A stretch of 64,000 bases of DNA from Amorphophallus konjac (Eukaryota > Streptophyta > Magnoliopsida > Alismatales > Araceae), in NCBI GenBank assembly GCA_022559845.1, contig CM040126.1:47982458-48046457 (forward strand). The letters are read 5' to 3'. This document shows, piece after piece, positions 1-10,340 of this stretch. The first letter of the stretch is position 1; every line of letters starts with the position of its first letter. Under the pieces are notes generated by a model. It searched no databases. It saw nothing but the letters and a program-made list of their open reading frames with translations, and was not told where the DNA came from. Position numbers and translations under genes: made by a program.

Positions 1-87
1 GAATCAGATGAAGACGAAGAGTTTGAATCTGATGAGACTACTATGGATGACGAAGATGATGAAGATGAGCTAGATATATCAACATGA
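1..87 (+). CDS. TnpD-like transposase, C-terminal tail (partial)
   Basis: An open frame runs from the window edge to a TGA and encodes about 28 residues, almost all Asp, Glu and Ser, ending in DEDELDIST. Plant CACTA TnpD (Transposase_21) proteins commonly end in such acidic tails, and the next gene downstream is a tnpA-like gene on the same strand, as expected for this family. Only the tail is present, so the assignment rests on position and composition. It could also be the end of an unrelated acidic protein. Confidence 0.55.
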   Translation, partial: ESDEDEEFESDETTMDDEDDEDELDIST

Positions 88-212
88 GGGAGGCATGTTT
101 TGATAATTTAGTAAGATGATTCTTACTTTTAAGCATAATTTTCAATAACATTTGTCTAGCCTTATATAATTGTGGATTAATATGTATTAATTATTTTTTT
201 ATTAATAAGGAA

Positions 213-3200
213 ATGGTGCGAGGAGGTCGTGCTAGGAGTGGGAGGAGACCTGGCAGTGAGAGGGGCGCTACTCCCTCCTTGCTACCATCTTCTTCAGACA
301 CAGGTATATTTGATCAATAAGTTAGCTATATAAATATTTTAATTATTTACAAACTTAAAAGAATTTATTTATAGGTGCAAGTGTCAGCTCACCACCACTT
401 GTACAGACGCCACCACCACTACTTACAGGTCCTAGTGCCCTCCCACCACCTCCCGCTACAGGTATGTCTATTTTAATTTTCAGTAACATGTTGCATTTAC
501 TTATGAAAATTAATGCAGGTCCCACCTCGGCGTATCTTTGAATTTTCAGCAAAATATTCATTTACCTAATGTGAATTACTACTTACAGGTCCAGGTGCCC
601 TCCTACCACATCCCGCTACAGGTATGTCTATTTTAATTTTCAGTAACATGTTGCATTTACTTATGAAAATTAAATCTTGTCCCACCTCGGCGTATCTTTG
701 AATTTCTAGCAAAATATTCATTTACCTAATGTGAATTACTACTTACAGGTCCTAGTGCCCTCCCACCACCTCCCGCTACAGGTATATCTATTTTAATTTT
801 CAGTAACATATTGCATTTACTTATGAGAATTAAATCTTGTCCCACCTCGGCGTATCTTTGAATTTCTAGCAAAATATTCATTTACCTAATGTGAATTACT
901 ACTTACAGGTCCTAGTGCCCTCCCACCACCTCCCGCTATAGGTATATCTATTTTAATTTTTAATAATATGTTGCATTTACTTATGAAAATTAAATCTTGC
1001 AGGTGTCAGTGGCCTCCCACCTATTGTGCAGATGTCATCCCGACCACCTCCCGCTGCAGGTATGTACATTTTAATTATAAGTTCGCAATATTTGTATCAC
1101 TCCACATGACAATAAATTCTTGCAGGTGTCAGTGGCCTCCCACCTCGAGGATCATGTATGTCTATTTTAATTTAAATTCTTCAATATTTGTTCTACTTAT
1201 GAAAATTAATTCTTGCAGGTCTCAGTGGCCTCCCACCTGTTGTGCAGACGCCACCCCCACCACCTCCCGCTACAGGTATGAATATTTTAATTATATGTTC
1301 ACAATATTTGTAACACTCCACATGAAAATTAATTCTTGCAGGTCTCAGTGGCCTCCCACCTGTTGTGCAGACGCCACCCCGACCACCTCGAGGATCAGGT
1401 ATGTATATTTTAATTTAATTTCTTCAATATTTGATCTACTTATGAAAATTAATTCTTACAGGTCTCAGTGGCCTCCCACCTGTTGTGCAGACCCCACCCC
1501 CACCACCTCGAGGATCAGGTATGTATATTTTAATTTAATTTCTTCAATATTTGTTCTACTTATGAAAATTAATTCTTGCAGGTCTCAGTGGCCTCCCACC
1601 TGTTGTGCAGACCCCACCACCTCCCGCTGTAGGTATGTATATTTTAATTATATGTTCGTAATATTTGTATCACTCCACATGAAAATTAATTCTTGCAGGT
1701 CTCAGTGGCCTCCCACCTGTTGTGCACTTATGAAAATTAATTATGTTATTTCAAAGATCTGTAATGTAATACAATTAGTTTTACTTGTGAAGATCTATTC
1801 TTACAGATCCCAGTGCCCTCCCACCACCTCCCACTTGTACAGGGCCCACCCCCACCAGTCAGCCACTTGACGATGCCGGCAGTTGTCACGAGGGAGGCAC
1901 GGCCCATGATAGACGTCGCCCGTGTTGGATATCCGGGTAAATCTATAAGGTTATATTACATTAAGTAGCCTTCAACTGTCTAATATGAATATTTTGACAT
2001 TTGTAATTGCAGTACGAAATTTGAACCCCACACCGCTGTCCATCATTGCACCGAACTCATGTTGGCACATGTGCCCGGGGCAGCATCCACTTTCAGAGAT
2101 TTTCCATGTCCGTCCGCGATTCATTGTACAACATGTTCTTAGTAAGTAATTATGTCATTTAATTCAAGTATTTCCCAAACTCAATTTACAACTTTATACT
2201 AAGTGTGAAAAGTAATTGATTTACAACGGTCTTTTCAATTCACATGTGGACATGACGCGGCGAGATGTCGTCGTGCCTGGGAGTCTACTATGCTCTCAAG
2301 TTACAAGAGGAAAATACATGAGGCCCGAGCACACGCTAAAAAATTGAGTGGGGGGAGTGAAGACCGACAATTGTGGAAGGCGCACCGCCCTCTATGGATG
2401 AGGCAGGAGGATTGGGAGATATCTTGTGACCATTTTTCCGACCCCAAGTGGATAGAAAAGTCTGAAAAAGCCAAAGCAAACAAGGCGTCAAAACCAGGTT
2501 CAAATTTGCATACGAGTGGGTCCATCTCTTATGGGCTCATAAAAAAAATTGGTAAGTAATATAACAATTTATCTTCTTACAATTTATCCCAATATTTGAC
2601 TTTTTTTACTATGAATTGTATAACAGGCTGTGGAGCTTAATCGACCTCCGTCGTTCCTCTAGGTGTTCGGCAGAACATACAAAAAGAAGGGGACTAATGA
2701 TTTTGTGAGTGAGACAGCTAAGTCAGCAGCGGTAAGTTTATCTACATATGTAACTTGTACCGTTCATTTAAATCGGCATGTAATTCATTTGAAATTGACT
2801 AGTTATTTTATTCAATTTGTAGGAAACATATAGCAAAGCAGTGACAGAGAAGTACAGGGAGGGAGACACGCAGCACCCGGAGTTCGATCCGGTGGAGTGG
2901 GTGGCAGCAGCTGGCGTACCGAAGAAAGGCCGACTATACGGTTTTGGGGAGAGCCTAGACGCTAGCGCGGTGATATCATCGTGTGCGAGTTCTAGCTATG
3001 CCCAAACCAGTAGCAGTGCCTTCACTATACCTTCCGTTGCCCCCAGCACTTCTGCCAGCGACATGATGGACATGGTCCGATCGCAGATTTCTGATATGCA
3101 GCGGCAGCAGCAGCATTTCCAACATGAGATCTCTACCCAGGTGTCAGTGGTTTTGCAGGCAATCAGTGGCCTCCTCTCCCAGAGGGGAATGGTCCCTCAG

Positions 3201-4976
3201 CAATCCACCACCACCACAGCACAAGCCGCACAGGTGAGTGTTTACTATGTTTTTATTTTGATGGAATTACTCAATTATGTTCATTATTAATTTTAAAACT
3301 CATTTACTTTAGAAGAATTACGAAAATCCGGGGTCCGGGGGTCTAAAATTTGAAATACTGGTCAGATGGCCATGCCGATTGTTCCAACACGACCGGGGAT
3401 ATGAAAGTGACTTGTCAGAACTGACGGAATCCAAATCGGATGCCTGGTTTGAGCTCGGCGCTCAAAGTTCATCTTCCAAAATACACTTAGTTTAAATGAA
3501 CTGCCAGGTCGGGTCCGGGGGTCTAAAACTTAAAATATAGGTCGGATGGCCGTGCCAATCATTCCAACACGACCGGGGAGATAAAAGTGACTTGTCAGAA
3601 CTGACGGAATCCAAATCGGATGCCCGGTTTGAGCTCGGCGCTCAAAGTTCATTTCTAAAATACACTTAGTTTTAATGAACTGCCAGGTCGGGTCCGGGGG
3701 TCTAAAACTTGAAATACCGGTCGGATGGCCGTACCGATCATTCCAACACGACCGGGGAGATGAAAGTGACTTGTCAGAACTGACGGAATCCAAATCGGAT
3801 GCCAGGTTTGAGCTCGACACTCAAAGTTCATTTCTAAAATACACTTAGTTTTAATGAACTGCCAGGTCGGGTCCGGGGGTCTAAAACTTGAAATATCGGT
3901 CGGATGGCCGTGCCAATCATTCCAACACGACCTGGGAGATAAAAGCGACTTGTCAGAACTGACGGAGTCTAAATCGGATGCCCGGTTTGAGCTCGGCGCT
4001 CAAAGTTCATTTCTAAAATACACTTAGTTTTAATGAACTGCCAGGTCGGGTCCGGTGGTCTAAAACTTAAAATACCGGTCGGATGGCCTTACCGATCATT
4101 CCAACACGACCGGGGAGATGAAAGTGACTTGTCAGGACTGACAGAATCCAAATCGGATGCCCGGTTTGAGCTCGGCGCTCAAAGTTCATTTCTAAAATAC
4201 ACTTAGTTTTAATGAACTGCCAGGTCGGGTCCGAGGGTCTAAAACTTGAAATACCGGTCGGATGGCCTTGCCGATCGTTCCAACACGACCGGGGAGATGA
4301 AAGTGACTTGTCAGAACTGACGGAATCCAAATCGGATGCCCGGTTTGAGCTCGGCGCTCAAAGTTCATCTTCCAAAATACACTTAGTTTAAATGAACTGC
4401 CTGGTCGGGTCCGGGGGTCTAAAACTTGAAATACCGGTCGGATGGCCGTGCCGATCGTTCCAACACGACCGGGGAGATGAAAGTGACTTGTCAGAACTGA
4501 CGGAATCCAAATCGGATGCCCGGTTTGAGCTCGGCGCTCAAAGTTCATTTCTAAAATACACTTAGTTTTAATGAACTGCCAGGTCGGGTCCGGGGGTCTA
4601 AAACTTGAAATACCGGTCGGATGGCCATGCCGATCGTTCCAACACGACTGGGGAGATGAAAGTGACTTTTCAGAACTGACGGAATCCAAATCGGATGCCC
4701 GGTTTGAGCTCGGCGCTCAAAAGTTCATTTTTAAAATATACTTAATTTAAATACTGTTTCAGACTAGTAGTTGATTTATAAAATCTGCAGTTATCAATTT
4801 GATATGTTTGATTTCAATTTATGCTAATTTCTTCGCACTAATTTTTTTATCTATGAATGAATGTTATTATTTTTTTAATGTAGGGGGATCCTTCTGCGGG
4901 CGGCGACAGAGGAGATGAGCAGGGCAGTGAGGATACGGACGATGAGGATATGGACGATGTACCGGATATTTCTTGA
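213..4976 (+). CDS. TnpA-like plant transposase (Ptta/En/Spm family), multi-exon, probably decayed
   Basis: The start ATG opens a basic Gly/Arg-rich N-terminus (MVRGGRARSGRRPGSERG) ending at a GT donor at 304. It is followed by many short proline-rich exons (375-1936), then exons near 2013-2141, 2224-2551, 2627-2731, 2823-3233 and 4884-4976, each flanked by GT...AG. The 2290-2551 exon (KIHEARAHAKKL, RPLWMR, SISYG) and the 2823 exon (EKYREGDTQHPEFDP, GRLYGFG) match the En/Spm plant transposase domain. The last exon is acidic (DTDDEDMDDVPDIS) and ends in TGA. A frame change near 2270, between DMTRRDVVV and AWESTMLSSYKR, and uncertain phase at 1807-1936 suggest decay or wrong splice choices. In CACTA elements TnpA binds the subterminal repeats and acts with TnpD. 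Gene identity is solid; the exact exon set is not. Confidence 0.7.
375..1870 (+). repeat. Tandem mini-exon/intron array in the tnpA-like gene
   Basis: Repeated units each contain a short coding block bounded by CAG and GTATGT. Blocks lie at 375-461, 589-621, 749-781, 909-941 (33 nt), 1003-1059, 1126-1155, 1219-1275, 1342-1398, 1462-1518 (57 nt), 1582-1632 and a broken one from 1699. Almost every block is a multiple of three and begins in phase 1, so copies can be added or skipped without changing frame. Encoded repeats read like GPSALPPPPAT and GLSGLPPVVQTPPPPPPA. Introns are about 127 nt in the first units and only 62-67 nt later. The array lengthens a proline-rich N-terminal region. Confidence 0.8.
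3333..4745 (+). repeat. Eight-copy 179-180 bp tandem repeat in the last tnpA intron
   Basis: The string GTCCGGGGGTCTAAAA and its variants recur at 3333, 3513, 3692, 3871, 4050, 4229, 4409 and 4588, a spacing of 179 or 180 bp. Copies differ at only a few bases, and some bear a distinctive ATCTTCC variant. The block falls between the splice donor at 3234 and the acceptor at 4883. Reverse-strand ORFs across it are repeats of one another and not genes. Several copies also share an internal inverted pair around GAGCTCGGCGCTC. Confidence 0.9.
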
Positions 4977-5214
4977 TGTTTGATGATATTCAGACGGATC
5001 AGCAGGGTTAATGTGTTTTTTTTGTGGTATTTATTTGATCAGCATGGTGTTGAATTTTTTTTTCGGTGGTGTATATTTATTTGAACAGCATGGTACGTTG
5101 ATGTTGAGTTTTTTTTTCGGTGGTGTTTATTTGATCAGTAGGTTCCCAATATTTTTTTTTCACATGTAGAATTTCTTGATGTTTATGTATGATCCAACAT
5201 GTTTTTAAAAATAA

Positions 5215-5828
5215 TTCAAGATTTTTTAAAAAAATGGAGATTTTAGATGGATTTTCAGACGGTATTTGCGACGAAAAAAGTCCGTCTAAGATCCGTCGTA
5301 ATATCCGTTTGAAATTTAGACGGAATTCCGACCACTTTTCGGACGGCACCTTCTACGAGTTGGGCTTAATTTCAGACGGTAATTACAGATCCGTCGTAAT
5401 TTCCGTTTGAAATACCAACGGATTTAGGATGACTTTTCAGACGGCAACATCATTTGAGACTAAGAGTTGGGCTTAATTTCAGACGGTATTTGGATATCCG
5501 TCGTAATATCCGTTTGAAATGTTAGACGGTATTTGCGACGGACACTAAATCCGTCGTAATATCCGTCTGAAATATCGACGGACAACTTCAGATGGCAAAT
5601 GCCGGACGGAACTTTTCTCGTATGATATTCAGACGGAATTTGTGACTGAATAAATTCTGTCTTATTTTCAGACGGAAGTTCAGACGGAAAAATGTACTGT
5701 CACAAATTTGTGACTAAGAATTTCAGACGGTCGAGTTCCATCTGTAATCTGAGGGAAATCCGTCACAAACGGTATTTGTGACGGATTTTTAGACGGATTT
5801 CAGACGGATAAAGGCCGTCTGAAATCCC
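5215..5828 (+). repeat. CACTA subterminal repeat array (TTTCAGACGG / CCGTCTGAAA)
   Basis: Direct and inverted copies of a 10-bp unit close to TTTCAGACGG, often followed by TATTTGCGACGGA, recur about every 20-40 bp up to the element terminus. Subterminal arrays of short motifs are the known binding sites for TnpA-type proteins in En/Spm elements. The array also holds many CCGTCGTAATATCCGT segments, giving the terminus strong potential to fold back. Confidence 0.85.
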
Positions 5829-5843
5829 ACTTTTTTGGTAGTG
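5829..5843 (+). repeat. 3' terminal inverted repeat of CACTA 1
   Basis: The last bases are ACTTTTTTGGTAGTG, which on the other strand begin CACTACCAAAAAAGT, the diagnostic CACTA terminus. Directly inside it is the TTTCAGACGG array, and directly outside it is tnpD coding sequence of another element. Confidence 0.9.
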
Positions 5844-8013
5844 TATGGCAAATGGATAATCAGGTACTCCATGGAATCGAAGAACGCAGGGGGAAATATC
5901 TTCTCCAACTTGCATACCGTCATGACCACATTCTGTTCCATAGTTTGCACGTCCCCAAGTTTGAGTTCTGATGCACATAGAATCCTGAAAAACTTACTCA
6001 ACTCAGTCAATGCTCCCCATATAGGCTTTGGCAATATGTCACGGAATGCAATGGGCAGAAGTCTCTCCATGAACACATGGCAGTCGCGACTTTTCAACCC
6101 ATATATTTTCCCTCATTGACATTCACACAATGAGCTATGTTAGACACATATCCATCAGGGAATCTTAATTGCTTCAGCCACTGGCATAGTTCATTGATCT
6201 GTGTGTCTTTTAACACGTAAGTTACTTTAGGTTGCACAACTTTGCCCCGTACCGGCCGCAATTCCAACTCTGGTCGTTTGCAAAGTATCTTGAAGTCCAC
6301 TTGCGCCTTGGCATTGTCCTTTGTTTTGGCTTTCACGTTCATGATGGTGTTGAACACATTATCAAAAACATTCTTCTCAACATGCATGATGTCCAGGTTG
6401 TGCCGTATCAAAAGGGCTGACCAGTAAGGTAATTCCCAGAAGATAGTTTTCTTCACCCAATTGTGTTCCTCTCCAAATCCACGAAGATGTCGTGTACTAC
6501 CTGACAATTGCACTATATCTGGTAAGTCTTGCACCTCTAATGCCATTTGTCGACCAGACATCCGTTCCAAGTCTGCTTCATCCATTTCAACTGTGTTCTT
6601 AATGAATGAATCCTTTTGCCTTCGGAAAGGATGGTCATTTGGTAGGAACTTTCGATGACAATCGAACCAGCATGATTTCTTACCATATTTCAGGACAAAG
6701 GATTTGGTATCAGCCATACAGTAAGGACATGCCAACCTCCCATGTGTGCTCCAGCTAGATAGCATTCCATATGTAGGGAAGTCACTTATTGTCCATATCA
6801 ATGCAGCCTTCATAGTGAAATTTTATTTTCCGTACGCATCATAAGTAACAACTCCATCATTCCATAATCTTTTCAACTCATCAATCAGTGGCCTGAGATA
6901 TATGTCTAAATTTTTTCCTGGATTTTTTGGACCTGGAATCACCAAAGTTAAGAAAAGGTTCTCACGCTTCATGCACATGCCCGGCGGAAGGTTGTACGAC
7001 GTCATGAAGATTGGCCAACATGAGTAAGACGCTACTGAACCTCCAAATGGGTTGAAGCCGTTTGTGCATAAACCTAACCTAACATTGCGTGGCTCGTGAC
7101 CAAAAGTAGTATAGTTACGACTGAAATGAGCCCAAGCTTCACCGTCGGAGGGATGACTGATTATATCATCTACACGACATACTCTTTCCGCGTGCCATAT
7201 CATATGCCGAGCTATCTTAGATGACATATACATCCGCTACAATCTGGGCGTGAGAGGGAAGTATCGCAGTAACTTGTAAGGCACCTTCTTCTGCTTTGAT
7301 TTATCCCCTCTCTTGGGTTTAAATCTATCATGATGACAAATATCACATGATATTTTATCTACATTATCTGCATACTATAGCATACAGTGATTAGGGCATG
7401 CATCTATTTTTTGGTATCCAAGCCCTAAATCATTGACCATCTTCTTTGCACGATAAAAATTTTCAGGCAGATTCTCATCCGTAGGTAGCATGCTCTTGAT
7501 AAGGAGCATACGGTCAAAACAACTCTCACTAAGGTGAAATTCAGATATCAAATTCAACAACTGTGAGACAGCAGATAAGCGAGTGTGATTTTCACAACCA
7601 TCCCACAGCGGCTCATCAGCATCCCGAAGTAACTGATAAAATCTTTCAGCCGACTTGTTTGGTGGTTCTTCGTTGTACACGTGTTCCCCTTGTACATTAA
7701 AGTTAGGGCCAGCAGCATCGATTATCATGTCTGCGTAGGTACTTGTGCCGCCAACATTGTCGGGCGCATTCGACCAAAAGTCCTCACCGTGACACACCCA
7801 ATTCATATAACCTTTCATGAACCCTTTCCTGTATAAATGAACTTGCACATCCCATAGCGAAAGAAATTTCTTATTTTTATAGCGTAAACCAGGACACCGG
7901 ATGTTAGCACGCTGGTCCACTGCTGTTGGATGTCCAAATACAAACTGAATAAAACTATCAACTCCATCCTTAAACTCCTCGGACACCACTCCGTCAACTA
8001 CTCTATGATTCAT
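5844..8013 (-). pseudogene. TnpD-like transposase (Transposase_21) of CACTA element 2, interrupted
   Basis: One reverse-strand frame from 8013 covers the transposase-associated N-terminus and the Transposase_21 core. Landmarks include DACPNHCML, LRYFPLTPRL, ARHMIWHAER, NVRLGLCTNGFNPFG, YNLPPGMCMK, LVIPGPKNPG, DIYLRPLIDEL, VTYDAYG, WTISDFPTYGMLS, THGRLACPYC, HNLDIMHVEKN and SRDCHVFMERLLP. In-frame stops lie near 7375, 7234 and 6823, with a 1-nt frame change near 6110. The frame ends at YLIIHLPY exactly where the CACTA 1 terminus begins, so the C-terminal part was displaced by that insertion. TnpD normally catalyses excision. This copy cannot encode a full protein, but the family assignment is firm. 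Confidence 0.88.
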
Positions 8014-8420
8014 CTATGAACGATCAACTCTAGCCATATTTACCTAACAAATTAAAAAATTCATATCAATATGTCTTATCACTACTTTTAAAAAAATATC
8101 GACAACATCTTCCCTGAATATTGACTGTTTTCCACATTTGTACATCCCGTTTGGTCACATATACGTACATATCCACATCCACTTTCACTTCCATATTCAC
8201 ACACCCACGTTGACATCGACATCATCTTCTGGAAAAAATCATTATCATACTCCCATTCACATACACATTTTTTCACATATCGACATCCACACCTATCTAC
8301 AAATGTAATTCACATCCAAACATACTAATCACATATATCATAACAAAAGGCTTGAACGGGCAAAAATGGAACAAAAGGTCATATCCACATTTACGCACAC
8401 ACATTTATATCCACATCCCT
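8014..8420. other. Upstream region of CACTA 2 tnpD; C/A-rich degenerate repeat
   Basis: No gene is visible. The segment is rich in CACATATCCACAT-like units repeated imperfectly, the kind of low-complexity 5' region found upstream of tnpD. I could not find a GTAGTG terminus for CACTA 2 to the right, so its end is either decayed or lost. Confidence 0.4.
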
Positions 8421-8526
8421 CTTCCCACCCTCCCAATAAAAATAGGGGCTTGGAATTTCATCTGATGTTGTAAGAGTACAGCAGGGGATAAGGAGAAAAG
8501 GTTCGTCTTGTAGACCAGGCATGAAA

Positions 8527-8590
8527 AGTGAGAGTGTGTGAGAGTTTGTGTCTGCGTGTGTGTGTGTGTGAGAGTGAGCGTGAGAAAGGA
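8527..8590. repeat. (GT)n/(GA)-rich microsatellite
   Basis: A run of GTGTGAGAGTTTGTGTCTGC followed by an uninterrupted (TG) stretch and GAGAGTGAGCG. The bases to 8730 are GC-rich with overlapping ORFs on both strands. Those ORFs have simple composition, and none resembles a known protein. Confidence 0.7.
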
Positions 8591-8830
8591 CGGGAGCTCA
8601 TAGCCGCTGCCATAGATCACCGGTGCGTCTACGCCCTCGCTGTCGGTGTCGCCTCTGCTCACCCCTCACTGGCATCCCTGGGTAGCTCCGCCGCGCCCGC
8701 ACGCCCTCGCCACTCCGTTGCCCGCCTGTGAGAGATTGAGAGGGGGATGCAGTGGTTGAATGGGGAGGAAGGGGGAAGGACTAAGGAGGACAGGAGAGGG
8801 GACGTTTTTTCTAATTCTTGTCTCTATCTA

Positions 8831-8858
8831 TTTGGCGCCATATTTTCATTTGGCGCCA
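8831..8858. promoter_or_regulatory. Paired E2F-like palindromes (TTTGGCGCCA x2)
   Basis: Two identical copies of TTTGGCGCCA start 18 bp apart, at 8831 and 8849. The motif contains the palindrome TGGCGCCA and fits the E2F/DP consensus TTTSGCGC, used by cell-cycle promoters. No intact downstream gene is apparent, so this may be a chance duplication within a repeat. Confidence 0.35.
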
Positions 8859-8859
8859 T

Positions 8860-9664
8860 GTTTTCATCCATTCATTCGTGATTCTTTGTCATTCATTCAC
8901 TTCTTCTAATAGGATAAAATCTCTCTCAGTAAAAAATGTCATTACATCTAAAAAATTATTATTTATTATTTAGAGATCCGAAGATATGTAATTTAAACAT
9001 TTTCAACTTCTTTATGGCCGATAAATCAATTATATAAAAAGAAGAGAGAACGTGTTGAATAGCCTAGCTACCTTGAAAGCCTGACATCGGGGTGCGCGTG
9101 AAAAGGTATTCGGAGCCGTATCGGTCACATGTTGACCATTTCCTTATTGTTCCGTGCCCCCCTCAAACTCATGTGCCGTGAATTTACCGTCACGTCTATA
9201 TTTAATGAATTTTCAAGATCTAGGTCTCCTTGATAGAGGGGAATATTAATGCCACGTGGAAGCACTCAGGATATATAATAGTCAAATATCATTGTATCTT
9301 TCATTGATTTTACTCACGATAGGGCGTGCCAATCACGTGTCTAACAATATTGTGTTCAAGTTCAAAGGCTAGGATGGTCTGGACTAACGACGATCGTTCG
9401 ACGACGCCTACACCCTCCCTTGTCCAATCACCTCTGCAATACGCTCCGATCGAGCGACGATCGTTCGGCTAGCGTTCCTGACGTTCCCCTTTTTCCTACT
9501 CCCGAGGGGCTGTGTTACCACCTCCATTGCAGCGATGTGTTAAATCGACACACCAATCCCGTCCGTCTCCTCTGCGTCCTCCTCTCGGTCCCTTGTCGTC
9601 ATTGGTTCCTGCTGCAGATGCCCTCTTCCTTTTTTTAATTCGTCGGGGAATTAAGGTTCAGAAA
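8860..9664. other. Intergenic stretch without a recognised gene
   Basis: AT-rich sequence up to about 9.35 kb is followed by a segment with two copies of CGACGATCGTTCG near 9388 and 9456 and a pyrimidine-rich stretch leading to the ORF at 9665. The pyrimidine-rich part could be a 5' untranslated region of that ORF. No promoter can be assigned from sequence alone. Confidence 0.3.
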
Positions 9665-10033
9665 ATGGGAAGGTATAAATGCTATGTAGTGTGGGTTGGT
9701 CGCGAACCAGGTGTATATTATAGTTGGCCCCAATGCTTTGTCCAAGTGAATGGACACCCTGGAGCTCGTTATAAGGGTTTTCACTCGGTAGAGGAAGCAC
9801 ATGCTGCTATAAATGAGGTTGGCAATAGCAGCCATGCATATGTTGATCATCCTCAACTTACATATCATGCAAGTCCCGGACCTGACTATGATTCAAGGAA
9901 CCAGGCACTAGGCCAGCAGACAACTACACAAATGTCAAATGTGCCTTGTATTGTTATTTTTCTATTATGTACTCTAGTAGTGTTGCTCCTCTTCATATTA
10001 GTTGCTTTGTTATTACTGTTGTTGTCTATGTAG
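9665..10033 (+). CDS. Small protein with RNase H1 N-terminal (viroplasmin/Cauli_VI-type) domain and C-terminal membrane tail
   Basis: Residues 4-49 (CYVVWVGREPGVYYSW, QVNGHPGARYKGF, SVEEAHAAI) carry the signature of the RNase H1 N-terminal hybrid-binding domain, also found in caulimovirus protein VI: aromatic-VVW-G-x-PGVY-SW, QVNGxPGAxYKxF and an EEA helix. In RNase H1 this fold grips RNA/DNA hybrids. Residues 50-93 are polar. Residues 94-121 are almost wholly Leu, Val, Ile and Phe and predict one membrane span at the extreme C-terminus, as in a tail-anchored protein. There is no RNase H catalytic domain. I chose this ATG because the domain starts three residues later; an upstream in-frame ATG at 9512 would add an unrelated leader. 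No stop or frameshift interrupts it. It could be a host gene, a domesticated fragment or cargo of the adjacent repeat. Confidence 0.6.
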   Translation: MGRYKCYVVWVGREPGVYYSWPQCFVQVNGHPGARYKGFHSVEEAHAAINEVGNSSHAYVDHPQLTYHASPGPDYDSRNQALGQQTTTQMSNVPCIVIFLLCTLVVLLLFILVALLLLLLSM

Positions 10034-10117
10034 AGAAATGATGTACTTGACATTTTACTCATTGTCAACGACTTGGCTTGATCCCACTGTAAATTAGTAG
10101 AACTGGAGGTAAATCTC

Positions 10118-10340
10118 ATTTCATGATCTTACATGAGTTTAATCAGCGTCGTTTGATGGCTAGGAAAGCTTCAGATCCGTATTGGTAGAGTTAGGAAACC
10201 AATACATGGTTAAACCCTTCAAACGAACTTGAGTTTCTTCAAGTTTCACTGCCATGAGCTATTTGTCACCGTTACAGAGTTATTTGTCACTGCTACTGGC
10301 TATTTGTCACTCCGAACATCTATTTGTCACCCTTATCTCT
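10118..10340 (+). repeat. TTTGTCAC-family element, left end (copy 1)
   Basis: The segment beginning near GAGTTTAATCAG and passing through CTTCAAACGAACTTGAG is shared with 12317-12480 and, reversed, with 35765-35920. It leads into four copies of a CTATTTGTCAC unit about 22 bp apart. The matching array in opposite orientation at 11469-11640 suggests a DNA element with inverted subterminal arrays. I do not recognise the superfamily. Confidence 0.6.

Larger units (their letters stand above)
1..5843 (+). mobile_element. CACTA (En/Spm) transposon 1, 3' portion
   Basis: The sequence shows, in order, the acidic tail of a first gene, a multi-exon second gene of the plant En/Spm transposase family, short direct and inverted subterminal repeats built on TTTCAGACGG, and a terminus reading GGTAGTG, which is CACTACC on the other strand. 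That is the tnpD, tnpA, subterminal, terminal-repeat order of plant CACTA elements. The 5' end lies outside the window. The terminus abuts a reverse-strand tnpD reading frame of a different element, so this copy is nested in an older CACTA. The expected 3-bp target duplication would be TAT, but the partner copy is not visible. Confidence 0.85.

Noticed and set aside
3530..4689. Reverse-strand ORFs of 87-165 codons
   Set aside because: They are read across the 179-bp tandem repeats and repeat the same peptide; they lie in an intron of the forward tnpA-like gene.
8528..8731. Forward and reverse ORFs over the (GT)n microsatellite
   Set aside because: Composition is simple and no protein family fits.
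9665..10033. Integrated caulimovirus as the source of the viroplasmin-type domain
   Set aside because: No movement protein, coat protein or reverse transcriptase of that virus family is nearby. The domain also occurs in cellular RNase H1, and the membrane tail is not viral in type.
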